Part shown: one piece after another, positions 12,704 through 25,452 of the stretch | Position numbering within the stretch: position 1 is the stretch's first letter | Layout of the letters: the number at the start of each line of letters is the position of its first letter | Assembly (NCBI GenBank): GCA_001599915.1 | Contig: BCIG01000016.1 | Location: 124,001 to 188,000 of the forward strand | Length of the DNA stretch: 64,000 bases | Origin: Symbiotaphrina buchneri | Taxonomy: Eukaryota > Ascomycota > Symbiotaphrinales > Symbiotaphrinaceae | Direction: 5' to 3' | The notes under the pieces: model-generated | The model's database searches: none | Seen by the model: only the letters and a program-made list of their open reading frames with translations | Told to the model about the DNA's origin: nothing | Program-made: the position numbers and the translations under genes

Positions 12704-15700
12704 ATGTTTTCTCCCGATCCTTCGCCTCATTCTGCGACGGCTCCAGCTGGAAGGAACCCTCGGCGGCGCCCTCGATCAAATGATGCTGGCAGCCTTCAAC
12801 CGCCGAAAGCAAAGCGGCAGAGGAGCACGTTGAGCAATGAGACGTTTCTTCCTCCGTCGGAGAAGGATGGTAATCTTGATAAACCAGGCCGTCCTAATGG
12901 CGAGTCTGCCGCGGCGCGGGCAATGAAGGAGAATGACACTGTGCTGGAACAGAAAAGCCTTGTAGTCAGAAGCTCTAAAAAGAAAGCCGGAGAGCGTGGA
13001 TCAAAAGGGGATGGGAGTGTGACACTGGTATGGCATGTCCATTGAACGGTCGCTCGAATGAGTCGCACCAGCTGACCCTCTATCAGAGCAAGAACGAATA
13101 TTATGCCGTCACTCATCTACCCAGCCTACCAGACAGCCTTAGGAATAACTTGGATGGTCAGTATAATCTGCGGAGCCCTTGGTATGGTGGTGGCTGCTAA
13201 CTAGACACTAGGTCGATTCTCTGGGGTTATATCCTCGAAACATGGGCACGCATTGGCACTTACGCATACGCATGCTTTCGTCTGGCCTTATTGGCAATCC
13301 ATCAGTTCACCCGAGACATTCACTTTTTCTCTCCCAGGCTCCTCAAGCAATGAAGCAGATCCTCTACCTCTAGGCTCTCTGGTGTCTCCACCTGCGTCCT
13401 CGAAGGAGCCCGGTCTCCTCATTGTGATGCCGCTGACTGGAAAAGTAACCTACTGGGAAGCAATATCGAATGCTGCCACTTTAGAGCTGATTCGGCAACA
13501 ACGTCATGGCCTGGAAGGTTCAGTTGGCAGTTTGCATTCTGGTGAGACTGTCAATGAGATAGTCAGCGCGGAACCCGCCGGCTTTGTCCTGGTCCTCAGC
13601 AGCGGGAGGTTGGCTCATCTAACTCTCAAAGATAACCACGGCAGGCCAAAAGTATCAGGTGAGTTCATGCAGAGGAGTAGCTCAGGTCTCGGTCGCGGTT
13701 TATTGTCCAGCATTCGGCATGCTTTCGGTGGCGACTGGCGGAAGGACTTGGCGGCAGTAAAGGCTGGAGTATCGCGTACGCGCGGGCAGAGAGAGGTCAT
13801 TGTAGCTTCCAAGAGCGGCTCCTTCAAGATCTGGGACTTGAATTGGAACGGCCAGCATTCATTGCGGTGGGAGACAGATGCGCAAGAACCCCTCACAGAA
13901 GCCTTGCGAGTGGCAAAAGAAGATGCGGACGAACGTTCGCCGGTCTCTTTCAATGTTCTGGACATTGCTACGATCGAAGATGGAAAACAGGCGACTCTAG
14001 ACCAGAGCGAGAGCCCCGCAAATATCTTGGCTTGTATTTGCATGGAAGACTCGGATTCTACCCATTATGCTCTGTTGGAGTTGTCTTTTAGTCAGGACCA
14101 GGTAAAGGTGGGACGACTCTACCCGATCCATTGTTATACGACTCCGATGGGATCAAGTCCAGACTGGCAACCTAGACTCCTGCTGCCTTCTTCTGCAAAT
14201 GTGGCATTTATCATCTTCAAGACCGCTATAGTGCTGGCATACACTGGCAAAATAGAGGCAACTCCGGAAACGCAACTACTTATGGACCAGCACCACCTGC
14301 CCAGATTGTTCCAAGATGTCATTGACTTTCGTGGAGATGGAGGGTTTGAGGTGGTGGGCTGTGGAACAGAGGATTGTGAAGCTAACGGCGCAAACACCGT
14401 AGAGTCTGTCAAAACACACCGCCCGAAGACGAAACACCCGAGCTCTGTGGTGTTGGTCAGGAGTTTTGGTATGGTTCGGGTAGCGGCTTTTCAAACGATC
14501 CAAGCTCAAGACGGCTTGCATCACCCCAGGATCACCGCAAAAACGAAAATCGAGCAAGCTGTCTTTTTTGGCAATCAGTCACACAATCTCTTGGACTTCT
14601 CGGGAAGGAAGGAGATCACCTTCCCGATGGAGGAGGTAGAGGAAGCGGCAATTCAAATCAGCCGCGAGATCCTAGACTCAACATCTCAATTCATACCAGC
14701 CGTGGCGCCTTCGCTAGAAAATCAACTCAAACAACGAGCAGCGGCTCTGTACGATTTGATCAGACATCTTCGAAAATCGTATCCCTCGCTGTCCCGAACC
14801 ACGAAATGGAAACTTCTATGGGATGCTGAGAAAATGGCCGCCGCGCGGGAGATATGGAAGTCGTATGATGCGCGGCTCCGACAAATCCCTGCCGACGGTG
14901 ACACTCTCTTCTCTCATTTCGTGGAGCTGCTACATGAAGACTACAAGACCGAACCAGATCAGGAAAAGGCCGAGTGGGATGCGGTGAGGCAATGGTTTGT
15001 GCGAGACATATGGCGACTCGAGTTTGTTGTACCATGGTCCTATGCTACAGTGAGTGAAGTGTACAATGATGGCCTAAACGATGACAAAGTTGTTACGGGC
15101 CTGATGAGTGATGCGGACGACCTTTGCTTGGGGTCTCTGGAAACAGCTTTTCGCTTTCGAGCGGATAGCTTTCCCTTGTATGGCCTCGAGGATGAGGACT
15201 GGGACGAGGGCATTTTGAAAACCGGGTATGAAGATCTGCCGGAGTTTTGGACCTCTACCTCTGCCTCTGTACCCATGGTTCAGGCCTTGACCGATGCAGC
15301 GAGAACGTTTGCCGATAAGTTCTGGCGGAGAAAGCATGAAGAAGGAGCCTCTCAGAAGGATCTGGTCGTCAAAATAGCTAATGACAACCCTCGTCTTGTC
15401 GAGGTGTGTAGCCGACTACATACTGAACGTTACAGATGGTGTTTGGCACAGCGGAATGCGAAGCTGAAAAGAGAAGGAGAACATCTCAGGCACTCCATAG
15501 GACCCATGAGAAGCCATCAACTGCTGGAGCTAGCGAAGCTGGATATGATCCAACCGGCCGTCGATCTGGCAGAGAAATATCGCGATATGCCGACATTGGT
15601 GGAACTTGTAGTCATGCAAAGCGTGCTCATCGCAAAAGGCTTGGCAGAAAGCAAAACGACCTCGGACAAGGCGGCTCAGGACCAGGACAAGATAGATGAG

Positions 15701-16888
15701 CAGATCTCGTCATACTTCAAGAAATTTGGTGATGACTGGGCGCATGCTTTCTTTTCCCGGTACATCCATAGCGGACAGCTGGCAAGCGTGTTGTGTGATA
15801 TGGAGGAGTACCAGACATATTTGACCAAATTTCTCAGACAAGATCCTACTCTCGCTAAACTTCGGTGGATCAACGAGATTACTGCGGAAAAGAATTATGC
15901 TGCTGCCGCTGAAGCACTTCTGAACTACGCTGGCCGTCGCGAAAACGATCTGTGGAGCAAGAAGGTTGAGTTTAGCATGGGTAAGCTTGCACACATCGCC
16001 GTCGGCCGCGTGGAAGGCGCGAGAGGTCGGCAAATCACATGGGTCGACGACGAGCTGGCCTATATCAACATCCAAGAACAGCTGTACGCCGCCATTTCAC
16101 CTTCTATTTTCGGGGCGCTGGATAAGAAGGCTGAGGTACAGCTTGTCATGGAGCAATTCGGACGAACTGTTAGCAAGCATACGCCGGCGGTACAACAGTT
16201 GCTGGAACAAAGCGTGATCAGCCTTGTGAGCCGCAGAGGCATGCCTCCGGGCCAGCTTATAGAAGCTCTAACTCTAATGGAGTTTCCCAAGACGGGGGAA
16301 GAGATCGATGATGGAGACGCTGACAAGGGTCTGGCCAGCAATCTCCAATTCTTTCTCGCGCTTAAGGCCGTGGACCACAGTGGCATGGCCAAAGACCGCA
16401 GAGAGCTGACGGAGAAAATCATTTGGCGGCGTTGCATGATCCGCGACAACTGGGAGGAGATCAACAAGACGCAACGTAAAGACGATACCCAGGTTGACAA
16501 TACTGTGCGTGCAACAGCTCTGTTCAGGACGTTGAAGAAAGGTTATGAAACTGGTGAGTTGCGTTCAATGTGGGATGTGCAAAATTGACGAAAGATAGGA
16601 TTTTGGCAAGACTCAAGGCGGCCGCTGCCCCCCCAAGAAGTAGTTGGCGCTGGCTGCTCTCCCAAAGACCTTCGTACTCTGTTTGGTAAAGCGCAGGACA
16701 TCCTTGAACCTATGGCGAAAGACCATCGTGTGGAAGACGCAATATTACAGAGATATGTATCGCAGGGGCGCCTAGAAAGTTGGTTCGACGGGGTCAATGA
16801 GGCGGCAAAGCTGGACGTACAAGAGGATGTCGCGAGGGCGGGTGAAATAGTGCGAAGGATGAAAGACTTGGAGCAACGATGTCGCTAA
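12704..16888 (+). CDS. NUP133: Nucleoporin Nup133
   Basis: A structural subunit of the Y-complex (Nup107-160) of the nuclear pore scaffold. Four exons, 12704-13027, 13087-13156, 13212-16553 and 16599-16888, give about 1341 aa. The N-terminus MFSPDPSPHSA followed by RNPRRRPRSNDAGS is the fungal Nup133 pattern, leading through KNEYYAVTHLPSLPDSLRNN to the beta-propeller (HALALTHTHAFVWPYW). The C-terminal half is alpha-helical (for example LLELAKLDMIQPAVDLAEKY and DPTLAKLRWINEITAEKNY). The last intron removes an in-frame stop near 16586 and adds 96 residues ending MKDLEQRCR. Homology is by family recognition. Confidence 0.93.
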
Positions 16889-18172
16889 CTCCACCAGCAG
16901 AGGTGGAGTACCAAGATGGCATGCTGTTTGGACCCTGAGGCACGGGAGGCCTGTAGTTTCAAGAGCAAGCACAAGCAGAGCGTCATTCTGTTGCTCATCC
17001 AACCGCGTCGTACTGAGTATAGTATGCACCCCCTGATAACATCAAGGCTGGCGCCAATAGTAAATGGGTTGGCGGTGGGACCCTTACCTGGGACATCTTA
17101 CCTACCTTAGCTTACCTTCTTTACTTTTGGGACGGTGATTCGGTGACAGGGTCTTTACTGGCGAGCTGGATGACTGTACGTACGGAGTAGCTTTAGCGGG
17201 GGAATTCTTCGCCAGTTGTTGCGGCGATGCAGGCCGAACCAGGCGAGCAGGCTACTACTTTGCTTAGCTCTCCCTCATGAAAGTCCTTATACCCTTAGGC
17301 CTCGGTCAAGGAAACTCCTGAAATTGCAGCAGCGAGAGAATTCTAAAAGAATGATGGGTAAAGGGAAAGGTTCCTTAGGTCCAGGTCATATTCAACCCAA
17401 AGTATCTACTGTACCTCATCTAAGGTACCCAATAATGTTCTCAAACAATTGTCCTATGTACTTTGTCGGAGTACGAATTGCTATAAACCAACCAGATGAA
17501 GAAGCGCTAAAGCCACACCTTAGCTGCCCGACTAACAATTCACTGGCTGGCGAGGCAGCCACCCCGTACTTCTTCGTACACCTCCATCCCTCTTCCAACG
17601 ACATCCTCAGCTCGTTGCTGCTCCCGCCGCTCACGGCGGCCTCACGACTTCCACGGTCGCTTTGCTGGCTTAACCTTCTCCATTGTCGACCCGTCTCCTC
17701 TTCTGTTCCTCCTCCGCTTTCTAGAATTTCTTGACGCTCGTCGGCCTGGTCGGGCCCCTGGCTGAAACATCTCGGCAACTCACCGCCCTCCTTTCTTCGA
17801 CCGATCTTTTTCTCCAGACCTGTCGGATTTCGGGTTATCCAACTGCCCTCTCCATCTCATCTAGATTACGTGGATGTTCTTTCGCACAGATCGGACGGTC
17901 ATTTGATTTGAGGTCGCTAGATCTGCCCTCAGCTTGCGACGCTTCTTGCCACAGACCAGCGCAACGTTCTCTCCTCGATTGTGGCCAAATATCGCCGCGT
18001 CACCGAGTACGGCGCCAGTTGCAACGGCTGAGACGTGTTCAGCGCCTTCCACGTTCTTGAGAGCGGCAATTGATGCCAGTTTCTCGTGCGACCGCCTTCA
18101 ACGCAGTACAACCCCCATAGGTTCTACACGCTGGCCTTGGTATTCCAAAGCGAACAGAGCACCGCCATTCCG
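16889..18172. promoter_or_regulatory. Intergenic and long leader region before casein kinase 1
   Basis: About 1.3 kb. A small group of TACCTTAGC/CCTTACC motifs lies at 17086-17120 and one AAGGTACCC at about 17424. From about 17570 to 18070 the plus strand is strongly pyrimidine-rich, as expected for the promoter and 5' leader of a highly expressed fungal gene. Several short upstream frames occur in this leader; none resembles a known protein. Confidence 0.5.
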
Positions 18173-19795
18173 ATGGCGTCTGCATCTTCGAACGTGGTGG
18201 GGGTTCATTACCGGGTGGGAAAGAAAATTGGGGAAGGCTCGTTCGGGGTTATATTCGAGGGTACAAACCTCTTAAACAATCAACAGGTTGCCATCAAATT
18301 TGTGAGCACTTTGGCGGTTGCAGATGACTTCTACGAGTATTAATGTCTCCAAAGGAACCCAGGAAGAGCGACGCTCCACAATTGCGAGATGAATATCGGA
18401 CGTATAAGATACTTGTCGGATGCCGTATGTTTCCTCAAGTCCATGTTCCACAGTAGGTTGCTGATCATTCGGCAGCCGGCATACCTAATGTTTATTACTT
18501 TGGCCAAGAAGGCCTGCACAATATCCTGGTAATTGATCTACTAGGACCCAGCCTGGAGGATCTCTTCGACCATTGCAACCGGAGATTTTCGATCAAGACG
18601 GTGGTAATGGTCGCTAAGCAAATGGTGAGATCCTCTACTTTGAAACCTCTTACTCCCATGCTGACCGAACTCTAGTTGTCGCGCGTCCAAACTATTCACG
18701 AAAAGAACCTCATATATCGGGATATCAAACCAGACAACTTTCTCATCGGCCGACCTGGTACTAAGGCCGCCAATGTGATCCATGTGGTAGACTTCGGGAT
18801 GGCCAAACAATACAGGGACCCCAAGACGAAACAACATATACCATACCGCGAGAGGAAATCACTGTCAGGCACTGCTCGGTATATGAGTATCAACACTCAC
18901 CTTGGCCGAGAGCAGTCGCGCAGAGATGACCTTGAAGCATTGGGCCACGTCTTCATGTATTTTCTAAGAGGTGGCCTTCCTTGGCAGGGCTTGAAGGCCG
19001 CCACCAACAAGCAGAAGTACGAGAAGATCGGGGAAAAGAAGCAGACGACAGCCATCAAAGATCTGTGTGATGGGTTTCCTGGTAAGTTTTTTCGGGTTCT
19101 GCCTCGCCGGTCCGACCCAAGTTCGCTTACACGGCGCAGAGGAGTTTAATAAATATCTTACCTACGTGAGAAACCTCGGTTTCGAGGATACTCCGGACTA
19201 CGACTACCTGCGGGAGCTTTTCACTCAAGCACTGAAGAACACCGGGGAAGTGGAGGACGGGGAATATGACTGGATGGAGCTCAACAATGGCAAAGGCTGG
19301 GAAGCAATAAAGCAGCACCCTTCTCAACATCATCTGCACGCGAACGGGCCCCCTAATTCCTCACAGAGGGAGTTACATGGTGGCACTCGTGGCTCGCAGA
19401 CTCCTGGTCAGTTGACAGCCGCCCGTTTAAACGCCGCGCAACCCCCGCCCCCATCTCCCGCCAAGCCCGGAGTGGGCAGAACGCGCGAACGGCAAAGCGC
19501 CTCAGGCGCAGCGCTACCAAAGCGTCAGAGCGGAGCGGCGGGGGGCCTGAACGACGTTATCACACCGACTGCGTCGACCCAAGCACAATTCCAGACCTCG
19601 ACGGCGAACCTGCCTCACAGGATGGGCCCTGCCCAGCAGAACATGAGAGCTGAGCAGCAGCAGAGCTCGCCTAGGCAGAATGCGGAACCGAAGCCTTCCG
19701 GGTTTCAGAAGTTCATGAAGGTCATATGTTGCGGTATGTAGCTCCCTGTCCGATAGCTACTGACATATGGTCTAACTAATGTACCAGGGTCCTGA
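18173..19795 (+). CDS. ckiA: Casein kinase 1, plasma-membrane (Yck1/2, CkiA) type
   Basis: A Ser/Thr kinase of the CK1 family. Six exons: 18173-18301, 18355-18424, 18476-18624, 18676-19081, 19140-19733 and 19788-19795, 451 aa. The glycine loop is [12 protein letters not shown], the ATP lysine is in VAIKF (residue 42), the catalytic Asp is in YRDIKPDN (132), and DFG starts at 155. The CK1 hallmark [13 protein letters not shown] is present. The tail is Gln/Ser/Pro-rich and ends VICCGS; the cysteine pair is the palmitoylation signal of Yck-type kinases. The last coding exon is only 8 nt. If the last intron is not removed, the protein ends CCGM instead. CkiA is the Aspergillus name for this subgroup. 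Confidence 0.95.
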
Positions 19796-20451
19796 TATTC
19801 TCCGTCCGTGGTGGCTGTTGATGCACTCTCTTTTGTTAAGTCTGTTGCAGCTCTGTGAGCACTTGGGTCCTGTGCTTGTTCAGTCTGAGGTTTTACTGCA
19901 TGGGAAGCGTGTACTGGTTCTAAGCTGCTATTGAATTTGCTCCGACTTGCTTTTTATTACACGTCAGGTTGCCTATTGTGACGAGTTTTCGGGCGGCTAT
20001 CCGCTGTCGGGAGAACTCCCGCGAAATGCGACATCCGGCCTTGTGGATGCATGGCAAATGCACTTTAGATCATCACCCTGAGCCCCTTTGTCCTCCTTCA
20101 TCTCTGTGCAGCCGGAAGTTATATAAGCGTCCCAGAAGAACTTTTTAATGGAGATAACCTAGCAAGACTATCATGTTCCTCGACCTCCTCCTCAAGCCAC
20201 TGCGCTGTACTAGGAAAGCTGTCGGTCATCAGGGCAGCGCTGAGATTCCTCTTGATGACTACCGGAATTCCGAAGACTATTACAGCACTATTGCAGCACT
20301 GTCATTGGCGGGCTGACACGTTTCTAGGCATCTTTACCGAGGAGACCGGTAGACGTTGTCCTGTCTTCATATGATTCTTCCGGGGACATCTTCAAAAGTG
20401 TCTGACCAGACGAGGCTACGATCTTTCGCGCGTATGATCCCAGCTGGCATC
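19796..20451. other. Convergent intergenic region with a possible small gene
   Basis: 3' ends of the kinase (plus) and the formyltransferase (minus) face each other. Inside lies a TATATAAG box at about 20120 followed by a 47-codon open frame, listed separately. Confidence 0.4.
20173..20316 (+). CDS. Possible small ORF (47 aa) behind a TATA box
   Basis: ATG at 20173 opens a 47-codon frame starting MFLDLLLKPLRCTRKAVGH and ending STIAALSLAG. A TATATAAG element lies about 50 nt upstream, which is well placed for a core promoter. The composition is protein-like (LDDYRNSEDYYSTI), but I recognise no family. It could be the first exon of a longer gene or chance. Confidence 0.3.
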   Translation: MFLDLLLKPLRCTRKAVGHQGSAEIPLDDYRNSEDYYSTIAALSLAG

Positions 20452-21755
20452 TTAGGCAAGCCTCTCAACAAAGGTAGCGAACGCCTCATGCTTGAGGAGC
20501 TCTTGATTTGGCTCCCTGAACAGATTGGCTTTGGCGGCCGCGATGGAAGCTTGGCCTACAGGGGCGCCTTCAACCTTTAATTGATGGAAAGCGAGTAGCC
20601 TCCCATCGCTCGTGTATGCATACAAGGGGCCCGCGAGCTCGTTCGCAAATGGGTGTCCGGGGGACAAAGCCGGTATCTCGCCCTGTTGACCAGTAACATC
20701 TTCGAGTGAAGACAACAACACCCTTTTGCTGTTAAGCGGTTGCCGCGTCTTCTTGTCTACAACAGTCGCGATATTCCATAGATCGCCCAAGACGCGATGC
20801 CTTCGGAGGATCTCCTCGGCTGTCCATGTATCCCAATTGATATGCTTGTCTTCACTGGTGATCTTGGGCGCATGACGTATCTCCCGATGTTCTTCTGGCT
20901 GGCTGCCGATATCCTGCAATGGCGGGACGAACAGGTGCTTCCTCAGCCCCTGTATCAAGAGGTCGGCGCCTTTGGGAGCTGCAACGGCCAGTAGTTCGGA
21001 GACGGTGCAGCTTTTCCGGTTGGGTATATCGAAAGCACTTTGCGCCAGCCTCAGCCCATGATCGAAACGCTCGGGATGGAGGGTCTGCAAGGTAACCCCG
21101 GTACGTTTGCGGCCAGCTAATAGGGCATGGTGTAAAGGAGCAGGTCCTCGCAAGCTTGAACCCATAAGCAGGTGCACAATGTCGGTAACGAACGAAGGGC
21201 ACCTTACTCAGGTAGTAACGATGGGTGCACGTTCAGTCCCCCATAGGTTGAATGACCCAATATCCGTGGAGGGACGAAGAGCCCAAATGACACGGCGATT
21301 ATGAGATCAATCGGGAACGCAGGCTGTGGGCTCAGCATGATTATCCAGATATCTGTAAAGGCAGCTTACCGTCCAGCCTGTGAAGGTGTCAATTTCGTGG
21401 AGAGGCAGGCCTAGTTCATGCGCGACGCCTTTGATCGGTACTGCTCAGGAGGTCAGCTCTAAGGGCGCGCAAGTGAGATGGGAAGCTCAGAGAATGTGGC
21501 CTTACCATCACGCGTCGCTTTCAATCCTCGCCCGACCTTCTTGCCAGGCCTGCATACAACATCAATTGATCGAATGAGGTCCGGCGCATTCTGCCGCTCT
21601 CTGTTCAGTGCCCGGAGAGAGGCGATGCTGAACTCTTCTGAGCCGCAGAACAGGATTCGCAGCGGATCGGGAAGGGCTTTGGAGGGTGCATGAGTAGAAT
21701 AGAGCCGGAGCTTATGCCTCGATGCAGACAGTCGCCAAAGAGAATGTATGGCCAT
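20452..21755 (-). CDS. FMT1: Mitochondrial methionyl-tRNA formyltransferase
   Basis: Formylates initiator Met-tRNA in mitochondria. Four exons, 21755-21506, 21440-21370, 21323-21208 and 21154-20452, encode 379 aa. The N-terminus is Arg/Ser-rich with no acids (MAIHSLWRLSASRHKLRLYS), as for a matrix presequence. LRILFCGSEEFSIASLRAL begins the formyltransferase fold. The folate and catalytic region reads IIAVSFGLFVPPRILG then GGLNVHPSLLPDLRGPAPLH, in which the SLLP-(D)-RG-PAP motif is rebuilt exactly by splicing. The C-terminal domain follows. The start codon lies 254 nt from that of CCZ1 on the other strand, so the two probably share a bidirectional promoter. Confidence 0.93.
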
Positions 21756-22009
21756 CCAAGATCCGGCCTCTAAGAGCTCTTTAAGATTCTCTACGAGTAT
21801 ATCCGAAATGTGGAGTGCGCGAAGCTTTGGCCGGAAGATGCCGCGCAGGCGTCATTGACCCTCGGATCGTCCTGTCGTCTGGTCAACGATAATCCGTCCG
21901 ATCTAAAGCGTCGTGTCAGGAGCATGTGGCCCCTCCCCAGTGCTTCCCTCGCCGCTCTCTCTGCAATGCTGGAGCATAGCATCGCAGTGTCCTCGGTGTA
22001 TGAGATGCC

Positions 22010-24711
22010 ATGTCCCAGGAGACAAAGGGCCCTAGCACGGTAGTGCCGGCTCAGCTGTCCTTTCTCGCCATATACAACCCGACACTGGGAGCCAAAGATG
22101 AGACGCTGCGAGACCAGGTGGTATTCTATTCCTCCAAGGCAACCCGCGCTAGACGAAGAAACAAGGCACACCAGGCGCGAGAAGATGAGGCGAATAAGGA
22201 GGAGGAAAATGAGAAGCTGCGCCAGATAGGGCTCGCCCAGGGAATGGTGGCATTTGCGAGGTGTGCGACTTACAACCCCCCTTATTCCGAGCTGTCATGT
22301 GTCAATGCTGACTGGCTAAAAGGGGCTTCTCAGGTGATCGGCCGGTCGACTCCATCGAGACTGAGAAGTCACGCATAGTTCTTCATGAGCTGGAGTCGGA
22401 TTGGTGGATCCTCGCTGTCAGACTGCCACCAATTGTAACCTACCGCTGGATACTGACAGCATATAGTCGATCGATTTGACGCGACTTCAGCTGAAGTCGC
22501 CCGCCTCCGGTTCGTCCATTGATTCCGAACGCTCCAACGCCCCTACGACAGTTGAATACTCTTCACGAGAGGTGTCTCCACCTATACTCCTGTTGCGGCA
22601 GCTTCTCCGAGCGCATGATATCTTTCTGCTCCATCATTCGCATTCCCTAGATGATCTGTTTGCTCGCTTGAGCCGCCAAAAGTTTGAGAGCATTCTGGAT
22701 CGATTCTGGACGCGGTTCATATGGACCTGGGATGTACTGCTGCACGGCAATCCAGCGGTGGATGTGGTAGCTGGCCTGAAGCTTGCTGCTGGTGGAGAGC
22801 TAGGCATTGGCGTGGGCGAAGAAGAGTGGGGCAGCGGGGAAAGAGAAGTACTAGAAGGTTTCGTGGAGAGGACTGAAGGTCTAATTGATCTTATTGTTTC
22901 GCGATTTGGAGAAGTTGAAGAGCCAGGCCAGTGGAAGATCAAAACTCACGACGGCTTACCCGCATCTTCCGCTGATGAGGACTACCAGAAATGGGAGAGA
23001 TCCGGCGATTACCCAGGGCCCGCGGATGGTATCATCTTTTCAGGCACTGGAGCCATCGAGCGTTCCTCTGTTCGAAAAATTGCAGACTGGATGCAGACGA
23101 TCTACACCCACGGAACAAACGCATATGGTGTGCAAGAAAATCCGATGGGCGTGCACCGCAGAAGACAAAGAAGACGCAATGATAGCAGCTCCCGTAAACA
23201 CCTCCCTGTTGTTGAACTTGAAGGCTCAGCGGATGCTCCACATACTCCTCCCGAAAATGGGCTGCCACAGTCCAGCGGCGTCCACGAGGACGGGGAGCAA
23301 CTTCGCTTTGTAGCCCCAAGCCCAATAGTATCGGCAGCAGAGGCTTCGTTGGAATCTGCGACTGATGCCGTCAACGTCAATGGAGCACACGAACAACCAA
23401 CACTTCAGGGTTATGTCAATGACACTGACATATCGTCTGAGACAGAAAACTCTTCTACGCGAACCATCATGAAATACTTGACCCTTGGCTACGGATCAGC
23501 TTGGGGTGGCATGCCGAAGAAAGAATCGGAAAACACTGGTCCGGGCACAGAGCGAGTGAGCTCCAAAGAGACTAACAATAGCTTAAAAGGGACAAAAAGG
23601 CTGTCTGAAGTGTCCGCAGATACTCGAATGGAAAGAAATGCCAAAAAGAAATACCCACCACATGCCTCAGGCGAAGGTCTGCAAGGACATTTCATAATAG
23701 GATTACAAGGAGATCTGGAAGAAGACTTAACAGAGTCTGAGGCAGGTGCTGAAGGCTTACACCCTCACGACCAGGGAGGAGCCGATTTCAGGACCGACCG
23801 GACCCTCATTCGAGCTCTTTATGTGACAACTTCAATGCCATCGCCTGGCAATGAAGCTGAGGATATCGTGCAAGGTCAGTGAGCAAGCTTGGCATTCTGC
23901 ACGGACGATAGGCACTAAGAGACTCCAAGACAGGCAGGACAATCATGAGAGCACCAAGAAGCAATTAAAGGTTCGGGTGGTGGTATATATAGTGAGGAGC
24001 GCAGTTTAAAATAAGGGATCGATCGAGTTTGCTGACTTTGGGAAAAAGAATCCGCCGTTCATCTTTACCTTCCTCTTCGAGTCGCAGGCAGTCTCCCTTG
24101 GAATGCCGTCTTTCTACCGGTCTCTGCATTACCAGTTGGGACCGCTGCAGCGTCCCTTGAGCCGCTCAACATCGCCCTCGAGAGTATCTCAGCGTGTCGT
24201 GGAGTCGACCAGTCTTAGAACGACAGCAAACAGATTCAGCGTGCAGCCGATATATGATCTCGTCTATGAACCAGCGAATATGACAGTACATGCGTCGATC
24301 CCCAACATTCCTGAACCCCCGGCTGTCGAGAGCCAGCTGGCGAGCAAAAGCTCGTCGTGGACGAGAATGGAAGCACTCAACGTGCATGTGCAGATCCTGA
24401 ACACTTATGCGGCTACGCGACAACGGGCGTCGGAATTGGAAAGGACTTGTAAGACGAGTCGAGGATGGTGGGTCGTGTGGATGCGGCTTCCCCCATCGCA
24501 GGCGACGAGCAGCACCAAGAAAGATGGAGCTGCGGACGTCCAGCCGGGCGAAGCTTTTCTCGTTCGCAAGGCCAGCGACTACGTATCACCTTCCGGGCGG
24601 AAGGTTAGTGGTGGGGAAGGGGGTGGCGGATGGGGGCCTGCCAAGCTCGCCGAAGGAATCGGGATAGATACTAGGCGCTACATCGAGAGTCTTTTGAGTC
24701 TTAACCGGTGA
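22010..24711 (+). CDS. CCZ1: Vacuolar fusion protein Ccz1 (Mon1-Ccz1 Rab7 GEF)
   Basis: With Mon1 it forms the guanine-nucleotide exchange factor for Ypt7/Rab7 on late endosomes and autophagosomes. Five exons, 22010-22260, 22323-22416, 22467-23874, 23930-23991 and 24049-24711, give 825 aa. The N-terminal longin-like domain reads VPAQLSFLAIYNPTLG then, across intron 1, ARGFSGDRPVDSIETEKSRI and WWILASIDLTRLQ. The C-terminal part reads KVRVVVYINPPFIFTFLFE and MPSFYRSLHYQLGPLQ. The middle (about residues 280-590) is long, polar and poorly structured. The acceptor of intron 1 was chosen as AAAAG at 22322 because the next AG puts a stop in frame. Confidence 0.92.
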
Positions 24712-25452
24712 AGACCTTTTTACAGTTATGATAGAGGAGAGGATAGACAGCTCTGGCGCGTCTAGCGGGTGGCTCGGTAGGTCCTCTACAGGGCGCGCAA
24801 AGGAGGAGAAGAGATGTGAGCGGTGAAGAGATGTACACCGTAGTATTTTACCTAATGATAATAGTTCAGCCTCGAGCAGGTGTCAAATGGTTGGCTATTA
24901 TTACTTCGTATTTGTCGGTCAACGCGAAAAAGAGACGATGGGAACGCAGGGGATCCAGGGGGATTGATTGGTAGCGCGAAGAAAAGCCTTTAGCGTGCCG
25001 GCCCGTCAAGAATGGGACCGGGGCGCCGCGCGCTGGCAAACTAAACCCCTGAGCTTAACCATCTAGCGCTCCCACCATTCTTCTTCCTCTTCTTCGTCCT
25101 TTTCTTACTTCTTCACTCCCTCCTCCGCTCTCCTCCTTCCTTCCTTCCTACCTCCACCTCTCATCCGCCTTCATAACAGCTGCTGTTGCTGGTGCCTGTC
25201 TTTAGCATCCATTCATTTTTGCATTCTCGCTCTCTGCTCTCGCTCCCACTCTCTCTGTCTCTTTTTGGAGATCTCAACAGCGTCTTCCCACTGTCTTTTT
25301 GAGCACGCAAAGCTTTGACAGGAACATCACCGGCACCTCTCCTTTGGCAATACAGCATTCAGTCGCTAGTCGACCTGTACATTCCTTGATCGCACGAATA
25401 ACACACCAAGCTCTACCAGGCCTATCGCTTTTTCCATCTTCCCTGCCGCGAA
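24712..25452. promoter_or_regulatory. Promoter and CT-rich leader of the RlpA-like gene
   Basis: About 740 nt. From 25075 to 25300 the plus strand is a CT-rich tract (TTCTTCC, TCCTTCC, CTCTCTG runs), the usual leader signature of strongly expressed fungal genes. No gene is evident in the left part. Confidence 0.5.

Noticed and set aside
25016-25080. tRNA-like stretch (GGGAGCGCTAGATGGTTAAGC on the minus strand, shown only in part)
   Set aside because: It resembles an A box, but no B box or cloverleaf partner arm is found.
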